In this document: in pieces, positions 8,327-17,800 of the stretch | Layout: every line of letters begins with the position of its first letter | Numbering within the stretch: the first letter of the stretch is position 1 | NCBI RefSeq assembly: GCF_030052995.1 | Contig: NZ_JASJPW010000001.1 | Location: 988,501 to 1,052,500 of the forward strand | Direction: 5' to 3' | Length of the DNA stretch: 64,000 nt | Source: Gemmobacter sp. 24YEA27 | Lineage (GTDB): Bacteria; Pseudomonadota; Alphaproteobacteria; Rhodobacterales; Rhodobacteraceae | Notes under the pieces: generated by a model | The model's database searches: none | Told to the model about the DNA's origin: nothing | Seen by the model: only the letters and a program-made list of their open reading frames with translations | Position numbers and translations under genes: made by a program

Positions 8327-8537
8327 TTTGATCTGTATCCGGGTCCGGTTTGTAAAGATGAATTTACATATCCCGAACGGCCCGGTCTTCATTTCGGCCT
8401 GGCGTACTGGCGTCAGATAGACGGTTCTGCCGCGAATGTATGAAATTTGTAACGAAATTATGACGTTTGCTGTCGATCATCGGACGCGGTCCTGTTAGGG
8501 GGAACTGCCTGGGACAGGCCCGAACCGGGGGGTGCGT

Positions 8538-9011
8538 ATGTTTAGGAAAATCTGGACCGATTTCGGGGCGCTGATCCTGCGCCGGCCGTCGCATTACCAG
8601 GTGGCGGCGCTGTGCTGGCACGAGACGGATGCCGGCGGGATCGAGATATTGCTGATCTCATCGCTGACCACCGGCCGCTGGATCCTGCCAAAGGGCTGGC
8701 CGCAAATGGGCCGCGACGGCGCCGGGACCGCGCTTGAGGAAGCCTGGGAAGAGGCCGGGATCCGTATCGAAGACCCGCAGCCGCAGCTTGTTGGCCGCTA
8801 CAGGTACCAGAAGCGGCTCTCGGGTGACGTGCCGGCGCGCACGATGGTCGATGTCTGGGCGATCCGCGTTGACCGGCTGCTTGACAATTACCCCGAGGCG
8901 GGGCGGCGCAAACGCGAATGGTTCGCACCGGAAAAGGCCGCGAGCCTCGTGGATGAGCCGGAACTGGCCCGCCTGCTGCGCGCCGCGCCGCAGCTGATCA
9001 CACCCGCCTGA
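8538..9011 (+). CDS. Nudix hydrolase
   Basis: Nudix-fold pyrophosphohydrolase of about 157 residues, resembling the diphosphoinositol-polyphosphate/diadenosine hydrolase type. The Nudix helix is present as ALEEAWEEAGI after LPKGWPQMGRDG; the metal-binding EExGx core is intact while the canonical Arg-Glu start reads Glu-Glu, as in related LPKGWP-type proteins. ATG at 8538 has a G-rich site (GGGGGG) five bases upstream; a GTG at 8532 is the alternative. It is 67 bp upstream of a phosphate transporter gene, a pairing that suggests phosphate or polyphosphate metabolism, though the exact substrate is unknown. Confidence 0.85.
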   Translation: MFRKIWTDFGALILRRPSHYQVAALCWHETDAGGIEILLISSLTTGRWILPKGWPQMGRDGAGTALEEAWEEAGIRIEDPQPQLVGRYRYQKRLSGDVPARTMVDVWAIRVDRLLDNYPEAGRRKREWFAPEKAASLVDEPELARLLRAAPQLITPA

Positions 9012-9078
9012 TCACACCCGGGCGGACCCTCCGCTGCCGGTTCCCGATTTCCCATCACTTTCCACGCCGTGAGACCCT

Positions 9079-10578
9079 ATGAGCGACAGAACCGACCCGC
9101 AGCTGCGCGATCAGCCCGAGCCCGGCTGGCAAGTGCTGGACCGCGACCTGAGCCGGATCTCCCGGCTGGAACTCGCGACCTCTTATGTGGCGCAGCCGCT
9201 GGTCGCGGTGGGTCTGGGGCTGGTCTTTGTGGCGCTGGCCGCGCTTTGGGCGGCACTGGTGTCGGGGGGCGGCTCGGGCGGGCTGGTGATCGTGGTGGCC
9301 GCAGCTTTTGCGGCCTATCTGGCCCTGAATATCGGTGCCAATGATGTGGCGAATAATATGGGCCCGGCGGTGGGGGCCAATGCGCTGACCATGGCCGGCG
9401 CGCTGGCCATTGCCGCGATCTGCGAGACCGCCGGCGCGCTGATTGCCGGCGGCGAAGTGGTCGATACCATCGCCAAGGGGATCATTGCGCCGTCGAGCCT
9501 CGGGGATGAGGCGTCTTTCGTGGTTGCGATGATGGCAGCGCTGCTGTCATCGGCGCTCTGGCTGAACCTCGCGACCTGGGTGGGGGCCCCGGTTTCGACC
9601 ACCCATGCCATTGTCGGCGGCGTGGTCGGAGCAGGCGTGGCCGCCGCCGGCTTCGGTGCAGTGGACTGGGGCGGGATGTCCCGCATCGCTGCCAGCTGGA
9701 TCATCTCGCCGGCATTGGGTGGGGCGCTGGCGGCAGCGGCGCTGTGGGTCGTGCATAAGCTGGTGATCGACCGCGAGGACAAGATCGCGGCGGCGCGGGT
9801 CTGGGTGCCGGTGCTGATCGCGGTGATGGCCGGGGCCTTTGCCACCTATCTTTCGCTCAAAGGGCTGAAACATCTGATCGGTCTCAGCTTTGGCCATGCG
9901 CTGCTGGTCGGGCTGCTCGCCTGCGGGCTCAGCTGGGCGGCGGCAAAGCCCTATATCCTGCGCCGTTCCCGGGGGCTGGAAAACCGCAACAAATCGCTGA
10001 AAGTGCTGTTCCAGGTGCCGCTGGTGCTTTCGGCCGCGCTGATGAGCTTTGCCCATGGCGCGAATGATGTCTCGAACGCCATCGGGCCGCTGGCGGCCAT
10101 CGTCTCGCTGCTGCATGGCGGCGAGGCCACGGCGGCGGTGCCGCTTTGGGTCATGCTGATCGGGGCGCTTGGGATCTCGGTCGGGCTTTTGCTGTTCGGG
10201 CCCCGGCTGATCCGCATGGTGGGGGGGCAGATCACCCGGCTGAACGCGATGCGCGCCTATTGCGTGGCGCTTTCGGCGGCGGTGACGGTGATCGCGGCCA
10301 GCTGGTTCGGCCTGCCGGTCAGTTCGACCCATATCGCGATCGGCGGGATTTTCGGCGTCGGCTTCTTCCGTGAGGCGGTGGAGGCACGGCGGATGCGGCA
10401 GATGACCGGGGCGGTGGAGCTGCCCAAAATGGCCAGCGAAGAGCGTCGCCGTCGCAAGCTGGTGCGCCGGTCGCATTTCATGACCATCATTCTGGCCTGG
10501 GTGATCACGGTGCCGGCAACGGCGCTGGCTTCGGGGCTGATGTATCTTGCGCTGAAAGCCCTCGGTGCCGTGTCCTGA
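9079..10578 (+). CDS. Inorganic phosphate transporter, PiT family
   Basis: Inner-membrane phosphate permease of 499 residues, PHO4/PiT family, with roughly twelve hydrophobic segments. Both family signature repeats are visible: NIGANDVANNMGPAVGANAL near residue 92 and FAHGANDVSNAIGPLAAI near residue 330, plus the paired PVSTTHAIVGGVVG and PVSSTHIAIGGIFG stretches. A basic ~30-residue loop (EERRRRKLVRR) precedes the last membrane span. No PhoU-like partner (DUF47) is adjacent, unlike many pit loci; the upstream neighbour is the Nudix hydrolase. Confidence 0.92.
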   Translation: MSDRTDPQLRDQPEPGWQVLDRDLSRISRLELATSYVAQPLVAVGLGLVFVALAALWAALVSGGGSGGLVIVVAAAFAAYLALNIGANDVANNMGPAVGANALTMAGALAIAAICETAGALIAGGEVVDTIAKGIIAPSSLGDEASFVVAMMAALLSSALWLNLATWVGAPVSTTHAIVGGVVGAGVAAAGFGAVDWGGMSRIAASWIISPALGGALAAAALWVVHKLVIDREDKIAAARVWVPVLIAVMAGAFATYLSLKGLKHLIGLSFGHALLVGLLACGLSWAAAKPYILRRSRGLENRNKSLKVLFQVPLVLSAALMSFAHGANDVSNAIGPLAAIVSLLHGGEATAAVPLWVMLIGALGISVGLLLFGPRLIRMVGGQITRLNAMRAYCVALSAAVTVIAASWFGLPVSSTHIAIGGIFGVGFFREAVEARRMRQMTGAVELPKMASEERRRRKLVRRSHFMTIILAWVITVPATALASGLMYLALKALGAVS

Positions 10579-10593
10579 GACGCGGCGCAGGCT

Positions 10594-11496
10594 TCAGCCG
10601 GTGATCTCTGCGCGGATCACGGTTTCCAGCCAGTCGGAAACGGCGGTGATCCGGCGCAGCCCGCGCGGGCGGCCGGGAAACAGCAGATGCATCGGCATGG
10701 CGGGCGGGCGAAAGGCGGGCATGATCTCGACCAGCTCGCCCGACGCAATATGGGCGGCGACATCATAGGCGGGGATCTGGATCAGCCCGAGCCCCGCCAG
10801 GGCCGCTGCAATATAGCCCTCGGCACTATTGGCCGAGACCCGCCAGGGCACAGCGCAGCTTTTGTCCTGCGCGCCGGCCTGCCAGTCCCACTCCGCCACC
10901 CGCCCGGTCGAGGGCGAGGCATAGGCGACCTGCCAGTGCCGGCTCAGCTCGCCCGGGTCCTGCGGCGTGCCATGTTGCGCAAGATAGGCGGGGCTTGCGA
11001 CATTGATCTGGGCGATTTCGCCCAAGCGCCGCGCCCTGAGCCCGGAATCCGCCAGAGGCCCGACCCGCAGCGCCAGATCTACGCTTTCCCCGACCAGATC
11101 CACCGTCCGGTCGGTCATGCCCAGTTCAACCTGCAGACCCGGCCAGCGCGCCATGAGCCCGGGCAGCCGGGGCGCCACGATCAGCCGCCCGATCCGCGCC
11201 GGAAGATCAATCCGCACCCGCCCCTCAACCTGCCGCGCGCCACTGCGAAACAGGCTGTCGAGCTCTTCGCTTTCGGCCAGAAAGGCGAGGCATCTCTCAT
11301 GGAATTCCTCGCCCTCTGCGGTGGGGGCGACGACGCGGGTGGTGCGGTTCAAGAGCCGTATCCCGACCCGTGCCTCCAGTTCCGCGATCGCGGTCGAGAC
11401 GCTGGAACGCGGCATCTGCAAAGTATCCGCAGCCCTGGTAAAGCTGCGGGTGGCCACCACACGGGTGAAGATCTGAAAGAGACTCAACTGGTCCAT
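10594..11496 (-). CDS. LysR family transcriptional regulator
   Basis: LysR regulator of 300 residues of the CrgA/AaeR-like group: HTH MDQLSLFQIFTRVVATRSFT with PRSSVSTAIAELEARVG, then an effector domain. The start MDQLS is chosen by family; 34 upstream codons in frame have no similarity. It is divergent from the SDR gene across 95 bp, a classic arrangement in which the regulator controls its neighbour. The shared spacer holds an AT-rich TTTAT...ATAAA inverted repeat (about 11537-11562) that could be an operator. Confidence 0.88.
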   Translation of the reverse strand: MDQLSLFQIFTRVVATRSFTRAADTLQMPRSSVSTAIAELEARVGIRLLNRTTRVVAPTAEGEEFHERCLAFLAESEELDSLFRSGARQVEGRVRIDLPARIGRLIVAPRLPGLMARWPGLQVELGMTDRTVDLVGESVDLALRVGPLADSGLRARRLGEIAQINVASPAYLAQHGTPQDPGELSRHWQVAYASPSTGRVAEWDWQAGAQDKSCAVPWRVSANSAEGYIAAALAGLGLIQIPAYDVAAHIASGELVEIMPAFRPPAMPMHLLFPGRPRGLRRITAVSDWLETVIRAEITG

Positions 11497-11591
11497 TGTT
11501 CGGATCCTGCGACATATGAAGCCAGAATTGGTGAGTTTATTTAATTCCGTCAAAACATAAATTGCGCCCGGTAACCAGTAGGAGGGCGACG

Positions 11592-12362
11592 ATGTCACGG
11601 ACCATCAAGGACAAGACCATCTTCATCGCGGGCGGGGCCAAGAACCTCGGCGGGCTGCTGGCGCGCGACTTCGCCGCTGCCGGAGCAAAGGCGATTGCGG
11701 TCCATTACAACAGTGCGGCCAGTGCGGCAGAGGCCGAAGCGACCGTCGCGGCGGTGCGTGCCGCAGGCGCGAAGGCGATTGCGATCCAGGCCGATCTGAC
11801 CACGGCGGCGGCGGTGACCCGGTTTTTCTCCGAGGCCGAAGCCGCGCTTGGCCGCCCGGATATTGCGATCAATACGGTTGGCAAAGTGCTGAAAAAGCCG
11901 ATCTCAGAGATCAGCGAGGCCGAATATGACGAGATGAGTGACGTCAATGCCAAAGCCGCCTTCTTCTTCCTGAAAGAAGCCGGGCGCGCGGTGCAGGACA
12001 ATGGTGCGATCTGCACCTTGGTGACCTCGCTCCTGGGCGCCTATACGCCGTTTTATGCGAGCTATGCCGGCACCAAGGCGCCGGTCGAGCATTTCACCCG
12101 GGCCGCCTCGAAAGAGTTCGGCGCGCGCGGGATCTCGGTGACCGCAATCGGCCCGGGGCCGATGGATACGCCGTTCTTCTACGGCCAGGAGGCGCCTGAC
12201 GCGCAGGCCTATCACAAATCGGCCGCAGCGCTTTCGGGTTTCTCGAAAACCGGCCTGACGGACATCGAAGATATCGCACCCTGGATCCGGTTTCTGGTCA
12301 CCGAAGGCTGGTGGATGACCGGCCAGACGATCCTCGTGAATGGCGGTTACACCACGAAGTAA
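11592..12362 (+). CDS. SDR family oxidoreductase
   Basis: Classical short-chain dehydrogenase/reductase, 256 residues. The cofactor loop reads GGAKNLGGLLARDFA, a variant of TGxxxGxG; the active-site Tyr and Lys are in YASYAGTKAPVEHF and the upstream Ser region is LVTSLLGAYTPF. C-terminal GWWMTGQTILVNGGY is typical. AGGAGGG precedes the ATG at 11592, which rules out the in-frame ATG 30 bp upstream. Divergently paired with a LysR gene, so it is probably induced by an unknown effector. Substrate not predictable. Confidence 0.88.
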   Translation: MSRTIKDKTIFIAGGAKNLGGLLARDFAAAGAKAIAVHYNSAASAAEAEATVAAVRAAGAKAIAIQADLTTAAAVTRFFSEAEAALGRPDIAINTVGKVLKKPISEISEAEYDEMSDVNAKAAFFFLKEAGRAVQDNGAICTLVTSLLGAYTPFYASYAGTKAPVEHFTRAASKEFGARGISVTAIGPGPMDTPFFYGQEAPDAQAYHKSAAALSGFSKTGLTDIEDIAPWIRFLVTEGWWMTGQTILVNGGYTTK

Positions 12363-12424
12363 CCACCACTCCTGGCCCGGTCGTCCCCAGCGGCCGGGCC
12401 GCCTTTTATCTGGTGGAGCCCTGT

Positions 12425-12976
12425 ATGTTGCCCTTCGCAGCCAAAGCAGAGGAGGTGGTCGCCTTCTGGCAGGAGGCCGGCCGGCGCGGTGACTGGTTCG
12501 CACAGCGCCCGGCGTTTGACCGCATTTTTTACGACCGCTTTCTGGCGCTGCATGAACATGTGGCAGCGGGTGATCCTGACGGCTGGATCCGGACGCCCGA
12601 AGGGGCGCTGGCGCTGATGATCCTGCTTGACCAGTTTCCGCGCAACGCCTTTCGTGGCACGGCACGGATGTATGCGACCGATGCCCAGGCCCGTCTATTC
12701 GCGCGCGAGGCTGAGGCGCGCGGCTATGCCGCCAATGTCGATCCCGAATTGCGGCTTTTCTTCGCGCTGCCCTTTTCGCATTCCGAGGATCTGGCCGATC
12801 AGGAGGTCGCGCTGCGGCTCAACCGCCGGCTTGGCCAGCCCTGGCTGTCCCATGCCGAGGGCCATCACGAAATCATCCGCCGATTCGGACGCTTTCCGCA
12901 CAGGAACCGGATCCTGCAACGTGAAACCCATCCCGATGAAGCGCGTTTTCTGAAGAATGGCGGCTTTCGCGGCTGA
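12425..12976 (+). CDS. DUF924 family protein
   Basis: Soluble protein of 183 residues matching DUF924 (PF06041), an all-helical TPR-like fold of unknown function. Typical landmarks are VVAFWQEAG, the central LALMILLDQFPRNAFRGTA, LFFALPFSHSEDLADQE and the C-terminal HHEIIRRFGRFPHRN with THPDEARFL. ATG at 12425 is chosen because similarity begins there. It follows the SDR gene by 62 bp on the same strand and could share its transcript. Confidence 0.88.
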   Translation: MLPFAAKAEEVVAFWQEAGRRGDWFAQRPAFDRIFYDRFLALHEHVAAGDPDGWIRTPEGALALMILLDQFPRNAFRGTARMYATDAQARLFAREAEARGYAANVDPELRLFFALPFSHSEDLADQEVALRLNRRLGQPWLSHAEGHHEIIRRFGRFPHRNRILQRETHPDEARFLKNGGFRG

Positions 12977-13859
12977 GGCACGGCTGTTGCAGCCCGCGCT
13001 GAAGTCATACCCCGTCCCCGGGGCCGGATCGGGACGAACCTCGCCATAAGCCAGGAAAGCACGCCGGAATTGACCTGGTCCGGGAAAGCGTAAAACTCTG
13101 GCCTGGTGCCAGGACGAAGCGATGCCGAAGCAACCAATGGAATCCTCGGCACCGCATCCAGAATGTCGACCGGGCTATCGAGCATGTTGAACACGAGGAT
13201 GAAGCTCACGACGACTGCGCCAGCCCGGCTCTGATAAAACTCCGATATGGTTTTGCAGCGTCTGGTCCAGGATCAGCTGACAGCTTTCTCTGCATCTGAC
13301 GCTGGCAACCAGGTCCAAAATCAGCGGAATCCCGATAAACAGCGTCAGGAACTGACGAGGCGCTGGCTTTCAATCGGCCTCAGCCAGCGCCAGAAAAGGC
13401 GCAAGCCCCTGCCACGACCGAAGCGGCAAAAGCGTCGATCTGCGCCTTGCCAGTGCGTTCCACAGCTATCATACACCCGACAGTCCGCCCCGATCACTGC
13501 GCCGCTTGCCCTTTCAGGCATCTGGGCCGGGGTACTCGCGCGATCGCTGCTGATCGCCCATTGCCTCGTTACCTCTCGCCGAGGACGCGGCAATGGAAGA
13601 TCGGTCGTTGAATACCATCCCCCTCCTGTCCATCTCCGGCCAGCCGCCGACCCTGTCCTGAGGTGCAAATACCGCCAGGGCCAGCAGCGCGGCCAGGGGC
13701 ACTCTCGAGGTACATTTGCACCATCTGAGAGAGAATTGCTGAACCAGGGGCCTGCGGCGAAAAGGCCATGCCGGATCGGGTCGATTTTTAAACGACCTGT
13801 TTTATAGACATTAACGCCGCCGAAAGAGAGGATCTTCCCCGATCCCGGGAGGCTGTCCG
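12977..13859. other. 883-bp stretch without a recognised gene
   Basis: No frame here resembles a known family in either direction. A leftward 62-codon frame at 13514-13702 begins with a hydrophobic MPLAALLALAVFA but lacks support. The sequence reads like degenerate former coding DNA. Near its right end, GGTCG-N9-CGACC (13779-13797) is an inverted repeat in an AT-rich stretch and could be an operator or promoter element for the following monooxygenase gene. Confidence 0.4.
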
Positions 13860-15254
13860 ATGAGCCGGCGCTTGCGCTTCAATGCCTTTGAGATGAATTG
13901 CGTGGCGCATCAGTCGCCCGGTCTCTGGACATTTCCGGGCGACCGGGCGCGGCAGTATAAGGATATCGGCTACTGGACCGATCTGGCGGTGATCCTCGAA
14001 AAAGGGCGTTTCGACGGCATTTTCATCGCGGATGTGATCGGGAGTTACGATGTCTATGGCGGCTCGAATGCGGGTGCGTTGCGCGAGGCCGCGCAGATCC
14101 CGGTCAATGACCCCTTGCAGCTTGCAGTGCCGATCTCGATGGTATCGGAGCATCTGGGGATCGGGATCACCGCCTCGACCAGTTACGAACATCCTTACCT
14201 TTTTGCCCGCCGCCTCTCGACCGCCGACCATCTGACAAAGGGTCGGATCGGCTGGAACATCGTGACCTCTTACCTTGAAAGCGGGACGCGCAACACCGGT
14301 GCGGCGCTCAAGGCGCATGATGACCGCTATGAAGTTGCGGCGGAATATCTCGAGGTGATCTACAAACTTCTGGAAGGCAGCTGGGAGGAGGATGCAGTCC
14401 AGGCCGACCCCGCGCGTCGCCTTTATGCAGACCCTGCGAAAGTGCATCCGATCCGCCACCGGGGCCGGTATTTCGACGTGCCCGGGCCGCATCTGTGCGA
14501 GCCTTCACCGCAGCGCAGCCCGGTGCTTTACCAGGCGGGCGCCAGCCGCGCCGGGATCGGGTTTGCCGCGCGAAATGCCGAATGCGTCTTCGTCTCGACC
14601 CCGACCCAAGCCGCACTCGCGCGCTATATCGCTGCCCTGACCGAGGCTGCCACCGCCGCCGGGCGCCGCCGTGAGGATTTCATCGTCTATACCCTTGCCA
14701 CCGTCATCGTCGAAGAGAGTGATGCCAAAGCGCAGGCGCTCTATCGCCGCTATCTTGACCATGTCTCGGCCGAAGGCGCGCTGGTGTTGCTCTCTGGCTG
14801 GACCGGAACCGACCTGTCGCGCTACGCGCCCGACGATCTGCTGAGTAAGGTCACGACCTCTTCCGGCCTGTCGATGCTGGATCGGTTCTCGGATCAGCGC
14901 GACTGGAGCCTTGCCGATCTGGCGAAATGGGCGGGGATCGGCGGCGCGGGGCCGGTGATCGTCGGGGGCCCTGAAACCGTGGCCGATCAGCTGGAGGCCT
15001 GGCAGGAGGCGACAGGGGTGGATGGTTTCAACCTCGCCTATGTCACGGCGCATCAGACCTTTGAAAATGTCACCGGCTACCTTGTTCCCGAGCTGCAAAA
15101 GCGCGGCATCTATCCGCGTGACTATGCGCCGGGAACGCTGCGCCAAAAGCTCTTCGGGCGCGGTGACCGGCTTCGCGCCCCGCATCCGGGTGCCGGGTTT
15201 CGCACCCTTGCCTCCACCTTTCCCGACCCGCCGCTGGTTCCCCCCTTCCTCTGA
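13860..15254 (+). CDS. LLM class flavin-dependent oxidoreductase, NtaA/DszA/SnaA type
   Basis: Two-component FMNH2-dependent monooxygenase of 464 residues in the luciferase-like NtaA/SnaA/DszA/SoxA subfamily. Typical segments are RFDGIFIADVIG, NDPLQLAVPISMVSEHLG, GIGITASTSYEHPYLFARR, GRIGWNIVTSYL and AHDDRYEVAAEYLEVI, with SPQRSPVLYQAGASRAG in the second half. Members oxidise aminopolycarboxylates, sulfones or streptogramins and need a flavin reductase, which is not seen here. It heads an operon with a ribose-type ABC importer and a DszC/SfnB-like gene remnant, so the importer probably delivers its substrate; a sulfur- or nitrogen-scavenging role is inference. Confidence 0.88.
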   Translation: MSRRLRFNAFEMNCVAHQSPGLWTFPGDRARQYKDIGYWTDLAVILEKGRFDGIFIADVIGSYDVYGGSNAGALREAAQIPVNDPLQLAVPISMVSEHLGIGITASTSYEHPYLFARRLSTADHLTKGRIGWNIVTSYLESGTRNTGAALKAHDDRYEVAAEYLEVIYKLLEGSWEEDAVQADPARRLYADPAKVHPIRHRGRYFDVPGPHLCEPSPQRSPVLYQAGASRAGIGFAARNAECVFVSTPTQAALARYIAALTEAATAAGRRREDFIVYTLATVIVEESDAKAQALYRRYLDHVSAEGALVLLSGWTGTDLSRYAPDDLLSKVTTSSGLSMLDRFSDQRDWSLADLAKWAGIGGAGPVIVGGPETVADQLEAWQEATGVDGFNLAYVTAHQTFENVTGYLVPELQKRGIYPRDYAPGTLRQKLFGRGDRLRAPHPGAGFRTLASTFPDPPLVPPFL

Positions 15255-15275
15255 CCCCACATACCGGAGCAACTG

Positions 15276-16247
15276 ATGACCCTGACCTCTCTTCGCGGCG
15301 CATTTCTGGCGCTGGCCGCCAGTACGGCGCTGACCGGTGTAGCTCTCGCCGAGGACGCAAAGCCGCTGGCCGGCAAGACAATCGGCATCACCACGATCCG
15401 GGCCGACAATCAGGCCGACCGGCTGTTCTACCAAAGCGCTGTGGCCGAGGTCGAAGCGCTGGGCGGCACCGTGATCGGGCTGGATGCGCAGTCCAATGAC
15501 CAGACCCAGATCGCCCATATCCAGACGCTGATCGCGCAAAAGCCAGATGCGGTGATAGAGATCCTCGGAAATCTCGAGGTGCTGGAGCCCTGGCTTGCGA
15601 AAGTGACCGAGGCCGGCATCCCGCTTTTCACCATCGACACCACATCGAAAGCGGCGGTGAATGTGGTGGCCTCGGACAATTACGGGCTGGGCTCGGCGCT
15701 GGCGCTGCAACTGGTGAATGACATCGGGGCCAAGGGGAATGTGTTGGTGTTCAACGGCTTCAACTCTGTGCCGCCCTGCCGCATCCGTTATGATCAGTTC
15801 CGCTATGTTCTCAAGGACTTCCCCGAGATCAATGTGATCTAGCCTGAGCTGCGCGACGTGATCCCGAATACCGCGCAGCGTGCGTTTTCGGATGTGTCCG
15901 ATATGCTGACCAAATACCCCAATGACGGTGATATCAGCGCGATCTGGTCGTGCTGGGATGTGCCGCTGATCGGTGCCACCCAGGCGATCGACGCCGCGGG
16001 CCGCGCGGGCATCTATACTTACGGCGTCGATGGCAGCCCGGATTTCCTTGACCAGGTCGCCGACCCTGAAAGCGCCGGCGGCGCCGTGGTGGTGCAGCAG
16101 CTGGTCGAGATGGGAAAGGTCTCGGCCCGCAATGTCTCGGCCTATCTGAACGGGGAAACCGTGTCGCCGGTGACCTTCGTGCCCGGCATCATCGTCACCA
16201 AGAAAAACGCCGCCGAAGTCATCCCGACCCTGCCTTCGACCGACTGA
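15276..16247 (+). pseudogene. Sugar-type ABC substrate-binding protein interrupted by in-frame amber codon
   Basis: Periplasmic binding protein of the ribose/LacI-like family (Peripla_BP_4), about 323 codons. A Sec signal peptide of about 25 residues ends ALA, followed by DAKPLAGKTIGITTI; SDNYGLGSALALQLV and TYGVDGSPDFLDQV are family-like. A TAG at 15840-15842 stands between FPEINVI and PELRDVIPNTAQRAF without any frame change, where CAG (Gln) would fit. As written, the protein stops after 188 residues, without the C-terminal lobe. All other genes of the transporter are intact, so nonsense mutation, suppression or sequencing error are all possible. Confidence 0.8.
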
Positions 16248-16258
16248 AGGGGCGTATC

Positions 16259-17800
16259 ATGACCACAGCACCAGACCCGCGCCTGCCGACTGTCGAGCTT
16301 CGCGGCATCGTGAAAACCTACGGTGCCTCGCAGGCCCTGCGCGGCGCGGATCTGGTGCTGCACCCGGCGCAGATCCACGGCCTTGTCGGCCAGAACGGCG
16401 CCGGGAAATCGACGATCATCCGCATTCTTGCAGGTATCGAACAGGCTGATGCGGGCGAGGTGCGGGTGTTTGGACAGCCCGTCCGGCATCCCAGTCCGGA
16501 GGAGATGGAGCGGCGCGGCATCCATTTCATCCACCAGGACAGGCTTTTGGTGCCAACCGCCACCGTGGCCGAGGCCATCGCTCTGGGACAGGAGCCGAAA
16601 TTCGGACCCTTCTACAATGCGCGCCGGGCCAGGCGGCAGGCCGAGGATCTGATCCGGCGTCATTTCGGCCTTGCAATCCCCGGCAACCGGCTGATCCGCG
16701 ACCTTTCGGCGGCGGAACAGAAGATCGTCCAGATCAGCCGCGCTCTGGCCTCGGATGCGCGGGTGCTGGTGCTGGACGAGCCGACCGCCGCCCTGGTGCG
16801 CCGCGAAGCTGAGAGCCTTTTCAGCACCTTGCGCAGCCTTCGCGCGCGGGGGCTGAGCATCCTTTTCATCTCGCATTACATGGATGAGATCGCTGAGATC
16901 TGCGACCATGTCACTGTTTTCCGCGATGGCCGCCATGTCGCCTCGCATCCCGTGGCCACAACCTCGATCCCCGAAATCGTCTCTGAAATGGTCAATCGCG
17001 AGGTAGGCGAGCTTTACCCGCGCCGCCACCATGCGCCCGGCAAGGTCGTGCTGAAAGTCGATGGTCTGGGCCGGGATGGCGTTTTCTCGGATGTCAGTTT
17101 CGATCTGCGCGCGGGCGAGGTGCTTGGGATTTCCGGCCTGCTCGGATCGGGTGCGAAAGAGATCCTTGCCACGCTTTTCGGCCTGACCCCCGCCGATCAT
17201 GGCCGTGTTGACCTCGACGGCCAGGCCTATGCGCCGGGCTCGGCGCGCGCCGCTGTCCGGCAGGGCGTGGTGCTGGTTCCCGAAGATCGTCGTCGCCAGG
17301 GGGTCTCGGTCTCGCATTCGATCCGCGAGAATATCACGCTTGGCAATCTCGGGCTTCTGAGCCGTCTGGGCCTTGTCAACCGCCGCGCTGAACAGGGCCT
17401 TGCCGCGAAGGGCATTCAGGATCTGTCGATCCGCACCACCGGGCCTGCGCAAAAGGTCGCGGCGCTGTCGGGGGGCAATCAGCAAAAGGTCGTGCTGTCG
17501 AAATGGCTGTCTGCCAAAGCGCGGGTCTATCTGCTGGATGAGCCGACCGTGGCCGTCGATGTCGGCGCCAAGGTCGAGATCTACAATGTGCTGAACCGGC
17601 TCGCGGCTGAAGGGGCTGCTGTGATCGTGCTGTCTTCCGACCTTCTCGAACTCGCGGGGCTCTGTGATCGCGCGCTGATCATCCATCGTGGTCGGGTCGC
17701 GGGCCGTTTCCAGGGCGAGACCCTGACGCCCGAGCGCCTGCTGGCCGCGGCCAATGGCACCAGCGCGCGCAACCCCATTTCCGAAGGAGCCGCAGGATGA
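16259..17800 (+). CDS. Sugar-type ABC transporter ATP-binding protein (RbsA/MglA type)
   Basis: Tandem ABC ATPase of 513 residues powering a ribose-type importer. The first domain has Walker A GQNGAGKST, signature LSAAEQKIVQISRAL and Walker B VLVLDEPTAAL. The second has a degenerate Walker A (GLLGSGAKE), signature LSGGNQQKVVLSKWL and LLDEPTVAVDVG; this asymmetry is normal for the family. It begins 12 bp after the binding-protein gene, and its last bases overlap the next permease start (ATGA). Substrate unknown. Confidence 0.92.
   Translation: MTTAPDPRLPTVELRGIVKTYGASQALRGADLVLHPAQIHGLVGQNGAGKSTIIRILAGIEQADAGEVRVFGQPVRHPSPEEMERRGIHFIHQDRLLVPTATVAEAIALGQEPKFGPFYNARRARRQAEDLIRRHFGLAIPGNRLIRDLSAAEQKIVQISRALASDARVLVLDEPTAALVRREAESLFSTLRSLRARGLSILFISHYMDEIAEICDHVTVFRDGRHVASHPVATTSIPEIVSEMVNREVGELYPRRHHAPGKVVLKVDGLGRDGVFSDVSFDLRAGEVLGISGLLGSGAKEILATLFGLTPADHGRVDLDGQAYAPGSARAAVRQGVVLVPEDRRRQGVSVSHSIRENITLGNLGLLSRLGLVNRRAEQGLAAKGIQDLSIRTTGPAQKVAALSGGNQQKVVLSKWLSAKARVYLLDEPTVAVDVGAKVEIYNVLNRLAAEGAAVIVLSSDLLELAGLCDRALIIHRGRVAGRFQGETLTPERLLAAANGTSARNPISEGAAG

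Noticed and set aside
13345..13807. Possible insertion-sequence remnant in the 12.98-13.86 kb gap
   Set aside because: No terminal inverted repeats, target duplication or transposase motifs could be identified.
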